5,196 bases of DNA from an uncultured Solirubrobacterales bacterium (lineage in GTDB: Bacteria; Actinomycetota; Thermoleophilia; Solirubrobacterales; 70-9): contig CALEMO010000374.1 in NCBI GenBank assembly GCA_937910825.1, forward strand, positions 1 to 5,196, given 5' to 3'. The position numbers were made by a program, and so were the translations under genes. Position 1 is the stretch's first letter. Each line of letters starts with the position of its first letter. The notes beneath the pieces are model-generated. The model was not told where the DNA came from and searched no databases. It was given only the letters and a program-made list of their open reading frames with translations. This document shows positions 1 to 5,171 of this stretch, piece after piece.

Positions 1-1
1 T

Positions 2-1069
2 CGCAATTACGCCGAAGCCCAGATTAATCTGGCCACTATCAATACGAACGACCCGCCAGATACTTTCGTCGATCTGCTCAACTCCTTCAAGAAGGCCTTC
101 GACCCGTACGACTACTTCGGGACCCAGGACGAGAGCGAATATACGATGGACGTGACCGGCCGCTACGCCGCGCGTTTCGTCAAGAATTCCGCTCCCCGCA
201 AGCGGCCGTTCTTTCTTTATTACTCGACCCCCGGTCCGCATGCCGAAGATACAAACCACGCCCAGGGTCTGAGGCCCGGCGCGCCCGAGCCTGATCCGCG
301 TCCACCGGCGCGCTACGCAGATACCTTCGATAACGTCGAACTGCCCAAGCCGGCGTCGTTCAACGAAGCGGACGTCTCCGACAAGGCGAGCAATCTGAGC
401 TCGCAGCCGCTGCTGAGCGATGCCCAGATCGAGGGTATCCAGGACAACTACCGGGGTCGCTTGGGGGCCCTCAGGGCGGTTGACGATCAGGTCGGCCGCA
501 TCGTCCGCCAGCTCAAACGTTCCGGCGAATACAAGAACACCTACATCATCTTCAACTCGGACAACGGCTATCTGCAGGGGGAGCACCGCCTGCGCAGCTC
601 GAAGTTCCTGCCTTACGAGAACTCGGTCACCGTGCCCGCGTTGATCAGAGGGCCGGGCATCAAGAAGGGCCGCACACTCAGAGGCGCCGCGATGGATGTT
701 GATGTCACCCGGACGATCCTCGACATCGCGAACGTCAAGTCCGGCCGCAAGATGGATGGCATCTCGCTCTTGCCAGCGGTTCGTGGCAAGAAGCGCCTTC
801 CTTCCCGAAAGATCCCGCTCGAAGCGCTGCGGCCGCTTTTCCGCTTCTACTCGCCGATCACCGCCTTCGACTTGCCCTACTACGGAGTGCGCACGGCGAA
901 CTACAAGTACGTTCACTGGTCCTTCGAAGAAGTAGAGCTCTATGACTTGAAGAAGGACCCGGACGAGCTGGACAATCTGGCCGGCGATCCCGCCTATGCC
1001 AGCAGAGTTTCCTACCTTGAGTCTGTGGCCAGCAGGCTCAGGGAGTGCCGTGGCGAGACCTGCCGCTGA
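2..1069 (+). CDS. Type I sulfatase (arylsulfatase-like), C-terminal part; 5' end off the window
   Basis: The frame is open from base 2 to the TGA at 1067-1069, giving about 355 residues, so the ATG at 146 is internal and the true start is upstream. Sulfatases of the alkaline phosphatase superfamily hydrolyse sulfate esters with a formylglycine nucleophile and a bound divalent metal. Visible hallmarks are FFLYYSTPGPHAED (visible residues about 70-83, conserved His), YIIFNSDNG (Asp and Asn metal ligands at about 187-188, bases 560-565), GEHRLRSSKFLPYE (His and Lys of the active site) and the C-terminal pattern GVRTANYKYVHW...ELYDLKKDPDELDNLAGDP. The Cys/Ser of the formylglycine site and the DD metal pair must lie upstream and cannot be checked. 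The tail ends in a Cys pair (RECRGETCR), which suggests export with a disulfide, although any signal peptide is out of view. One oddity is ENSVTVP where the family usually has E-S-RVP. The substrate cannot be told. The downstream gene overlaps its last 20 nt. Confidence 0.93.
   Translation, partial: RNYAEAQINLATINTNDPPDTFVDLLNSFKKAFDPYDYFGTQDESEYTMDVTGRYAARFVKNSAPRKRPFFLYYSTPGPHAEDTNHAQGLRPGAPEPDPRPPARYADTFDNVELPKPASFNEADVSDKASNLSSQPLLSDAQIEGIQDNYRGRLGALRAVDDQVGRIVRQLKRSGEYKNTYIIFNSDNGYLQGEHRLRSSKFLPYENSVTVPALIRGPGIKKGRTLRGAAMDVDVTRTILDIANVKSGRKMDGISLLPAVRGKKRLPSRKIPLEALRPLFRFYSPITAFDLPYYGVRTANYKYVHWSFEEVELYDLKKDPDELDNLAGDPAYASRVSYLESVASRLRECRGETCR
1040..1045 (+). promoter_or_regulatory. Ribosome binding site deciding the GTG start at 1050
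   Basis: AGGGAG lies 4 nt before the GTG at 1050, inside the end of the sulfatase gene. The spacing is short but usable, and no better site precedes the other candidate starts at 996 or 1146. Confidence 0.45.
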
Positions 1070-2441
1070 GCGGCCGCCCGGCGCACCGGGAGCCTACTGG
1101 CCGCAACCCTGGAGCTGTGAAGACGGAGGGGCCCGCCGTTGGGGTGTGCCCGAGGGGCAGCCGGGCCTTGACATCAAACCGGGTGAGGGCCTCAAGGTGG
1201 AGGCCCTCAAGGACGCATTTGCAAATGACCTGCTGATCAGGCGGCAACCCGGAGAACTGTTCTCCCTGAGGCATGAGCTGCCGGTCGGTGACCCGCTGCG
1301 AGGCGCGGTGCACGGTTGGGTCGAGCAGCTCGATCCGGATACCCTGGAGGTCCTGCGCTCGAGTCCGAAGCTATCGGCCGGGCGGTACTGGCCCGGCGGA
1401 ATCGCGGCCCACGCGAACGGGGACATCTACATGGTGTTCGGCCACTGGGCCCACCGACTGAGCGCCGGGCTAGACGTGCTGGCCAGTCACCGGCTGCCAG
1501 TGGACGGACCACACAACTCTTTCGTGATCCTTTCCGGTGGCGAGCTGGTGACCAAGAACTGCGACGCGCCAGAGGGGCTGGAACCGTCGACCGTTTCGGT
1601 GCTGGACTCCGAGACGCTGCAGCCGGTGGCCCGTCCGCTCAAGCTGCCCGAGTCAAGCATCGCGCGGCTCGCCTGTGACGGAGAAAACGTCATCGCGGTG
1701 GGAACGGAGACGATTTTTCGGCTGAAGCTCGACCGGAGGGCCGGCGAACTTTTGATCGATGAAACCTGGCGCCCGAGATACGGGCCGTCACCCGGCCGCA
1801 GCTACGGCTGGGATCCGGTTATCACCGACGATCACGTCTTCTGGATGGACAACGGTCGCAATTGTACCGACTGGTCGATGCGCGATTCCGGCGACGCTCC
1901 CGACCCGGTGAGGCTGTGGTGGGCCCGCCGGGACGACTCGGAAAACGTGCGATCGGTCGAAATCAGCGGGCTGCCTTTCGGGACTGAATCGAACCCGCCC
2001 GGCTGGGACCCGGAAACGGGAACCGTGATCGCCTACGACGCAGGCAACGCGGTGATCAGGGCCTGGCGCGTTGAAGGCGACGAGCTGACACCGCTGTGGC
2101 GAAGGGACGATTTCGCCCACGCCGGGCACCTGATCGTCTTTCCCGATACCCGCGAACTGGTCTGCCAGGACTGGTCGGATCTGGAAGTTCTGCGACGGCC
2201 CGGCCTGCGAAAGCTGTTGCGGCCGGGCATCCGCTTCTTCGGCCGCTCGCGCTTTGTTCGACAGAGGTCCGGTGCGATCGGCAACGACCAGCTGGTGGTA
2301 CTTGACCTTGACACCGGGCAGGACAAAGCGCGGGTTGACGTTCCGTCATCGACCCAGGCATTCCTTTTCCCGGCGCCCGGCTGGGATCGCGACATCTATT
2401 ACCAGTCGATGAGCACGATCGCCAGGGTCGCCGTCCGCTAG
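1050..2441 (+). CDS. Uncharacterised beta-propeller-like protein (about 463 aa)
   Basis: I do not recognise a named family. The protein is rich in short beta-strand-turn units of propeller type with LD-x-x-T-G-like turns: QLDPDTLEV (about 93-101), SVLDSETLQP (183-192), FRLKLDRRAGEL (223-234), GWDPETGTVIAYD (about 318-330) and VVLDLDTGQ (416-424). It has many Trp, Gly and Asp, and no membrane segment or clear signal peptide. These features suggest a PQQ-like, YncE-like or Kelch-like propeller acting as a binding or scaffold protein, or an enzyme of that fold. This is inference from pattern only. I chose the GTG at 1050 because AGGGAG sits at 1040-1045. The in-frame ATG at 996 would extend deep into the sulfatase gene, and a GTG at 1146 is a shorter alternative. 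The 20-nt overlap with the sulfatase implies co-transcription and probable translational coupling. The stop is TAG at 2439-2441. Coding is confident; function is not. Confidence 0.8.
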   Translation: MARPAAERPPGAPGAYWPQPWSCEDGGARRWGVPEGQPGLDIKPGEGLKVEALKDAFANDLLIRRQPGELFSLRHELPVGDPLRGAVHGWVEQLDPDTLEVLRSSPKLSAGRYWPGGIAAHANGDIYMVFGHWAHRLSAGLDVLASHRLPVDGPHNSFVILSGGELVTKNCDAPEGLEPSTVSVLDSETLQPVARPLKLPESSIARLACDGENVIAVGTETIFRLKLDRRAGELLIDETWRPRYGPSPGRSYGWDPVITDDHVFWMDNGRNCTDWSMRDSGDAPDPVRLWWARRDDSENVRSVEISGLPFGTESNPPGWDPETGTVIAYDAGNAVIRAWRVEGDELTPLWRRDDFAHAGHLIVFPDTRELVCQDWSDLEVLRRPGLRKLLRPGIRFFGRSRFVRQRSGAIGNDQLVVLDLDTGQDKARVDVPSSTQAFLFPAPGWDRDIYYQSMSTIARVAVR

Positions 2442-2457
2442 ATCTACGCCGCTGCGC

Positions 2458-2466
2458 AGGTGAGGA
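2458..2466 (+). promoter_or_regulatory. Ribosome binding site of the DUF2269-like gene
   Basis: The purine-rich AGGTGAGGA lies 7 nt before the ATG at 2474. It favours this start over the second ATG four codons later. Confidence 0.6.
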
Positions 2467-2473
2467 TCAGCGC

Positions 2474-2974
2474 ATGGAGATACCAATGGCGCTCTTGTTG
2501 CTCGAAGTCTCACTCTTCATCCACACCACTGCGGCTGTGGTCGGCCTCGGAAGTACCTTCGCGCTTGCCGTAATGACGCCCGTGGCGATGGGTATGGACG
2601 TGCGCAACCTGCCTTACGTCTATCGGATGCAGAGTACGATCGATCGTTATTTCGCCAACCCGGCGCTGCTGCTGATCCTGGTTACTGGTCTCTACCAGGT
2701 GAACGAAGCAGGCTGGAGCTTCGGCAGTTTCTGGATCAGCGCCTCCTTGCTGATCGTGATCGTGCTCGGCGGTCTGGTCGGTGGATACTTCCTGCCGACC
2801 GACCAAAAGCTGGAGGCGATGGTCACCGAGGAAATCAAGGCAGCGAGCGACAGACCGGTCGAACTCTCCGAGGAGTTCCTCGCGAAGTCGAAGATTGAAG
2901 GAATGGTCGGTAGCCTGACCGGTTTCCTCGCTATCGTCGCGATCTTCCTGATGGTCGTCAAGCCGGGCGCTTAG
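2474..2974 (+). CDS. Four-helix integral membrane protein, DUF2269-like
   Basis: This is a 166-residue protein with four predicted membrane helices: about residues 6-37, 58-76, 85-107 and 143-162. The first helix carries a His in an IHTTAAVVGLGS context, as in the DUF2269 group of predicted integral membrane proteins, which have the same length and topology. Their biochemical role is not established. A charged loop (about 108-142, containing TDQKLEAMVTEEIKAASDRP) separates the third and fourth helices. The start at 2474 is supported by AGGTGAGGA (2458-2466) about 7 nt upstream; the ATG at 2486 is a less well placed alternative. It lies 32 nt after the propeller-like gene and 37 nt before the broken SRPBCC gene, all on the same strand, so it is probably in the same transcription unit. 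Family assignment is from memory of the motif and topology and is moderately confident. Confidence 0.82.
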   Translation: MEIPMALLLLEVSLFIHTTAAVVGLGSTFALAVMTPVAMGMDVRNLPYVYRMQSTIDRYFANPALLLILVTGLYQVNEAGWSFGSFWISASLLIVIVLGGLVGGYFLPTDQKLEAMVTEEIKAASDRPVELSEEFLAKSKIEGMVGSLTGFLAIVAIFLMVVKPGA

Positions 2975-3011
2975 ACCTTTCGGATTGGAGTGACTAATCG
3001 AAGCGAGGGTC

Positions 3012-3274
3012 GTGGTGACGTCAGCCGTCGCGGCGAGCCCCGCTGAAGTCTGGAAGTCAATCTCGACCCTGGAAGGGGTGAACAGGGAGATGGCGCCGCT
3101 GCTGAGAATGACCTCACCGACCCTCTCGGCTGGCAGTGGCGGTTTCGGATGCTGGATTCGTCGATCGCGGTCGTCGTGCGCTGCTTTTTCCAGCACCGTC
3201 ACCGGGTACTGCTACGGACTTTTGGCTATAAGTCACACATGGACCTCTCCGAAACGCTGCCCGCCGAGCCCTGA
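3012..3274 (+). pseudogene. Remnant of an SRPBCC (polyketide cyclase/START-like) gene with internal loss and frame change
   Basis: From GTG 3012 (or GTG 3015) the frame encodes VTSAVAASPAEVWKSISTLE, followed by GVNREMAPLLRMTSP. This is a typical SRPBCC N-terminus: a first beta strand, then the SPAEVW helix. Past about 3112 this frame turns into Ser/Cys/Arg-rich text with no family character. From about 3122 the frame with positions equal to 2 modulo 3 gives PLGWQWRFRMLDSSIAVVVR, then CFFQHRHRVLLRTFG, which resembles the C-terminal helix of actinobacterial SRPBCC proteins (FF-x-HRHR-x-LRR-FG), and ends at TGA 3272-3274. The two parts total about 86 residues against roughly 150 for the family, so the central sheet is missing and the reading frame shifts. 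SRPBCC domains form a helix-grip fold that binds hydrophobic ligands. This copy should be inactive. The stop overlaps the next gene's ATG (TGATG), confirming that the second frame is the ancestral end. A further small indel near 2993 is possible, because the upstream codons LIEARVVV look coding but lack a start. Confidence 0.7.
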
Positions 3275-3537
3275 TGCAACACGACCTCAAAATTAAGGGC
3301 TATACCGTCGCCCAGTTTCCGAATGCTCCGCTTCTGGTGGCGATACTCGCCGTGATTCTGGGACTGTTCGCAAGCGACGGTTCCACGCTCTTCGACTTGG
3401 CCCGGGCAGTCTTCTTTCTCGGCCTCGGCATCTGGGCTTACCTGGAACTGGCCGAAGGGGTGAACCGCTTTCGCAGGTTCCTGGGACTAGCCGGCCTGGC
3501 CTACGTAATCCTTTCGTTGGCCAGCCAGCTCGGCTGA
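3274..3537 (+). CDS. Small membrane protein of unknown function (87 aa)
   Basis: An 87-residue protein opens with a short polar head (MQHDLKIKGYTVAQFPNAP). Three hydrophobic segments follow, at about residues 19-34, 40-58 and 67-84, separated by SDGST and by ELAEGVNRFRRF, the latter giving a positive-inside loop. I know no function for it; similar small membrane proteins (YTVAQFPN, GVN-FRR motifs) occur in actinobacteria by my recollection. The ATG at 3274 shares its A with the TGA of the broken SRPBCC gene, and no good Shine-Dalgarno precedes it, so translation was probably coupled to that gene. Loss of the middle of the upstream gene may therefore have reduced its expression, since ribosomes reading the first frame would not stop at 3274 but run on to a stop near 3296. 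The gene itself is intact. Confidence 0.78.
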   Translation: MQHDLKIKGYTVAQFPNAPLLVAILAVILGLFASDGSTLFDLARAVFFLGLGIWAYLELAEGVNRFRRFLGLAGLAYVILSLASQLG

Positions 3538-3540
3538 GGG

Positions 3541-3753
3541 TTATTTGCCGCTGCCGTCGATCTTGTCGGTTGCATCGTTCGCCGCCTTGTCGACCTTGTT
3601 GCTGGCATCGTTCAGGGCATTGTTTGCATCGTCAGCGGCCTGCTGCACCTGGTCGCTGAGGCCGGAGCTGTTGTCTCCGCAGCCCGTCGCTGCAACTCCC
3701 AATGCTGCGAAATCCATTCTCTCCAGCAGCATTTTCTGTCTGTATACGCTCAT
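3541..3753 (-). CDS. Small putative lipoprotein with an Ala/Asn/Asp-rich helical repeat (70 aa)
   Basis: ATG at 3753 (- strand) gives 70 residues ending at TAA 3543-3541. The N-terminus has basic residues (R5, K7, R12), then FAALGVAATGC with a lipobox-like ATGC at residues 22-25, so Cys25 is a candidate lipidation site. The hydrophobic core is short, making the signal weak. The mature part is a polar helix, residues 33-66, in which Asp-Ala pairs recur at 42-43, 49-50 and 60-61 (spacing 7 then 11) together with NKVDK and TDKID. This resembles the heptad/hendecad pattern of Lpp-like or LEA-like surface helices. The start is set by GAGGGGAG (3763-3770) with a 9-nt spacer. The frame stays open far upstream to 4164, but that stretch is antisense to a tRNA gene and is not coding. 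The gene converges on the 87-residue membrane protein gene, with 3 nt between stops. Function is unknown. Confidence 0.68.
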   Translation of the reverse strand: MSVYRQKMLLERMDFAALGVAATGCGDNSSGLSDQVQQAADDANNALNDASNKVDKAANDATDKIDGSGK

Positions 3754-3762
3754 GGCCTGCGT

Positions 3763-3770
3763 CTCCCCTC
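3763..3770 (-). promoter_or_regulatory. Ribosome binding site of the small lipoprotein gene
   Basis: Read on the - strand this is GAGGGGAG, 9 nt before the ATG at 3753. It is the main reason to prefer this start over the later Met8 and Met13 and over upstream extensions. Confidence 0.6.
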
Positions 3771-3787
3771 GAGATGGATCTGATCCT

Positions 3788-3803
3788 GAACGATGAACCG
3801 TTC
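3788..3803. repeat. Short inverted repeat between the lipoprotein gene and the tRNA promoter
   Basis: GAACG at 3788-3792 and CGTTC at 3799-3803 are perfect 5-bp arms around a 6-nt centre. GAAC also recurs directly at 3795-3798. It lies about 35 nt upstream of the lipoprotein start codon, where an operator or 5' leader hairpin could sit. Arms this short can arise by chance. Confidence 0.25.
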
Positions 3804-3827
3804 TGGAAGGGTCCTGGCCGCCCCGGC

Positions 3828-3855
3828 TGGACGAATGTAAAAAGTTCGATACAAT
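3828..3855 (+). promoter_or_regulatory. Sigma-70-type promoter of the initiator tRNA gene
   Basis: The -35 element TGGACG (3828-3833, 4 of 6 to TTGACA) and the -10 element TACAAT (3850-3855, 5 of 6 to TATAAT) are 16 nt apart. Transcription should begin near 3862, only a few bases before the tRNA 5' end at 3867, as is common for single tRNA genes. The spacer is unusually A-rich for this window. Confidence 0.65.
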
Positions 3856-3866
3856 GCGATGTCCGC

Positions 3867-3940
3867 CGCGGGGCGGAGCAGTCAGGTAGCTCGTCGGGCT
3901 CATAATCCGAAGGTCGCAGGTTCGAATCCTGTCCCCGCTA
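3867..3940 (+). tRNA. Initiator tRNA-fMet (CAT anticodon)
   Basis: The 74-nt cloverleaf folds fully. The acceptor arm is CGCGGGG (3867-3873) with CCCCGC (3933-3938) and a mismatched C1·U72, the initiator signature that permits formylation and blocks elongation factor binding. The D stem is GAGC/GCTC with A11-U24. The anticodon arm is TCGGG, loop CTCATAA, TCCGA, and the T arm is GCAGG/CCTGT around TTCGAAT. The discriminator is A73 and CCA is not encoded. Two departures from the textbook initiator are visible: the third G-C pair of the anticodon stem is a G31·U39 wobble, and position 8 is C instead of U. The C1·U72 mismatch together with G29-G30-G31 argues against elongator tRNA-Met. Because the structure is otherwise sound and has its own promoter and terminator, it is most likely functional. 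Confidence 0.95.
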
Positions 3941-3941
3941 T

Positions 3942-3953
3942 GACCGCAAGGTC
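3942..3953 (+). other. GNRA-capped hairpin in the tRNA 3' trailer
   Basis: GACC GCAA GGTC forms a 4-bp stem closed by a GCAA tetraloop, starting 2 nt after the discriminator base. It may delimit the 3' trailer for RNase processing. The stem is short, so this is a suggestion only. Confidence 0.35.
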
Positions 3954-3962
3954 GACACACCG

Positions 3963-3991
3963 CCCCCTCTCGCCAGGGGGTTTTGTGTTTT
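3963..3991 (+). terminator. Intrinsic terminator of the tRNA transcript
   Basis: CCCCCT (3963-3968) pairs with AGGGGG (3975-3980) around a 6-nt loop, followed at once by TTTTGTGTTTT (3981-3991). This is a good Rho-independent terminator about 20 nt after the tRNA. Confidence 0.85.
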
Positions 3992-4147
3992 AAGGGGGGC
4001 TGCGTCGAGCCTCGGAACAAGTCACGATCCGTTATCTGGCAGTTATTCCTCGGATGAAGTCTGGACGATTGATCAACACTCTCCGCCCAACAGACATTTT
4101 GTCTTCCTGAGAAACTAATCTGACCGGGTATTCGATTCAAGGTGGTC

Positions 4148-5152
4148 CTAGCTGTAAGAACCAACCACGTTGTTCCCGTTGAGCTCGGCTAATCGAGCCC
4201 CGGGCGGTCTCTTTGCCAGAGAACCGTGAGGTCGCTTCCAATTATAGAAATCAAGCCAGCCGGAAAGGGCTGACGTGCGCTCGGCTGATGAGCCGTAGAT
4301 CGCTCCGTAGGCCCAGCCTCCGAGCATGGCGCGAATGAAACGCTCGGCCTTGCCGTTGGTCCGGGGCCGGTAGGGCCGGGTGCGAGTGTGCTTTATGCCA
4401 AGTGCGCGGCAGGCGGCCGCATGGGCGAATGACTTGTAAGCCCAGCCGTTGTCGGTCATCAGGCGCTCGACCTTGATCCCGTAGCCGGCGTAGCGCTTTA
4501 TGGCCCTTCTCAGGAAGCCGATCGCAGTCACTGCCTTCTCATCGGGCAGAACTTCAACGTAGGCCAAGCGGGTGGCATCGTCAACGCAGACATGAACGCA
4601 TTCCCAGCCGGCGCCCGCGGAGCGTCTGCCCCTGCCTTGGCCCTTAACCCGGTGGCCTGGCCCGTTTTTTCCGATCCGGCCTAGCTTCTTGACGTCGATG
4701 TGGATCAGCTCGCCAGGTCTTTGCTTCTCGTAGCGATTGGGAGGCTCCGGCGGTTCAAGCCTCGAAAGCTTGCCGAGACCGATCCTTCGAAGAACCAAAG
4801 AGACCGTCGAGATCGGCATCTCAAGCATCTCGGCGATCTCAGCACCGGTCGATCTGATCCGACGAAGCGCTGCGATTGCCTCGACTCGATCTTCGGGAGT
4901 CTGGTGTGGGATCCGTCCCGGCCTTGAACTCCGGTCGATCAGCCCGGCCTCAGCCTTCGCCCGGTAGCGGGCTCGCCACTTGGCGGCGCTCTTGACCGAA
5001 ACTCCGGCAGCCGCATCAGCCCGGGCCGCGGTCCGGTTTTCATGCTCCAGCCGCCTGACCATGGTCAGGCGGCCCTGGGGCGTCAATGACGCGTTAGCGT
5101 GTACTTCCCTCCGGGTGTCTCCTTGCTGCTGGTTGTCAGATACCTCCAGCAT
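4148..5152 (-). CDS. IS481-family transposase, DDE integrase type
   Basis: From ATG 5152 the protein has 334 residues. An N-terminal helix-turn-helix region (about 18-60: HANASLTPQGR...AAGVSVKSAAKWRARYRAKAEAGL, then IDRSSRP) and a second HTH (about 86-122, including STGAEIAEMLEMPISTVSLV) should bind the inverted repeats. The rve/RNase H-like catalytic core has Asp153 (LIHIDVKKLGRI), Asp234 (MTDNGWAYKS) and Glu270 (NGKAERFIRA); the last two are separated by 35 residues, the classic DD(35)E spacing. The C-terminus FYNWKRPHGSLAKRPP is typical of the family. All catalytic residues are present. The start is uncertain: related proteins usually begin just before HANA, but here that position reads GTA with GGAGGG just upstream, so a start codon may be missing. 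ATG 5152 (weak GGTGG upstream) or TTG 5179 inside the repeat are the usable ones. The stop TAG (4148-4150) lies outside the element, in the target sequence. Confidence 0.93.
   Translation of the reverse strand: MLEVSDNQQQGDTRREVHANASLTPQGRLTMVRRLEHENRTAARADAAAGVSVKSAAKWRARYRAKAEAGLIDRSSRPGRIPHQTPEDRVEAIAALRRIRSTGAEIAEMLEMPISTVSLVLRRIGLGKLSRLEPPEPPNRYEKQRPGELIHIDVKKLGRIGKNGPGHRVKGQGRGRRSAGAGWECVHVCVDDATRLAYVEVLPDEKAVTAIGFLRRAIKRYAGYGIKVERLMTDNGWAYKSFAHAAACRALGIKHTRTRPYRPRTNGKAERFIRAMLGGWAYGAIYGSSAERTSALSGWLDFYNWKRPHGSLAKRPPGARLAELNGNNVVGSYS
4153..4177 (+). repeat. Left terminal inverted repeat of the IS481 element
   Basis: These 25 nt begin with TGTAA and end with the 12-nt core CACGTTGTTCCC. 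They match the reverse complement of 5172-5196 at 20 of 25 positions, with mismatches at repeat positions 6, 7, 8, 10 and 13. The last codons of the transposase lie inside it. Confidence 0.92.
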
Positions 5153-5171
5153 GCAGGGCCACCCGGATTTA

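Noticed and set aside
996..1049. Longer N-terminus of the propeller-like protein from ATG 996
   Set aside because: It would overlap the sulfatase gene by 74 nt, has no good ribosome binding site, and its residues simply shadow the sulfatase C-terminal codons.
2510..3202. Long - strand open frame opposite the DUF2269-like and SRPBCC genes (230 codons)
   Set aside because: It mirrors the + strand genes, is His/Asp-rich in the way of antisense frames in GC-rich DNA, and shows no domain or ribosome binding site. The + strand genes have clear membrane and domain features.
3012..3296. A single intact 94-residue protein from 3012 to 3296
   Set aside because: After about residue 36 the sequence loses family character, while another frame carries the recognisable C-terminal block and ends in a TGATG overlap with the next gene.
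3992..4152. A hidden gene or small RNA between the tRNA terminator and the IS
   Set aside because: No frame with a ribosome binding site, no promoter plus terminator pair and no convincing hairpin was seen in these 161 bases.
3754..4164. Upstream extension of the - strand lipoprotein frame to 207 residues, including DLRIMSPTSYLTAPPR
   Set aside because: That peptide is the antisense translation of a tRNA-Met gene, a well-known annotation artefact. The stretch also crosses the tRNA terminator and the IS boundary, and a good ribosome binding site supports the start at 3753.
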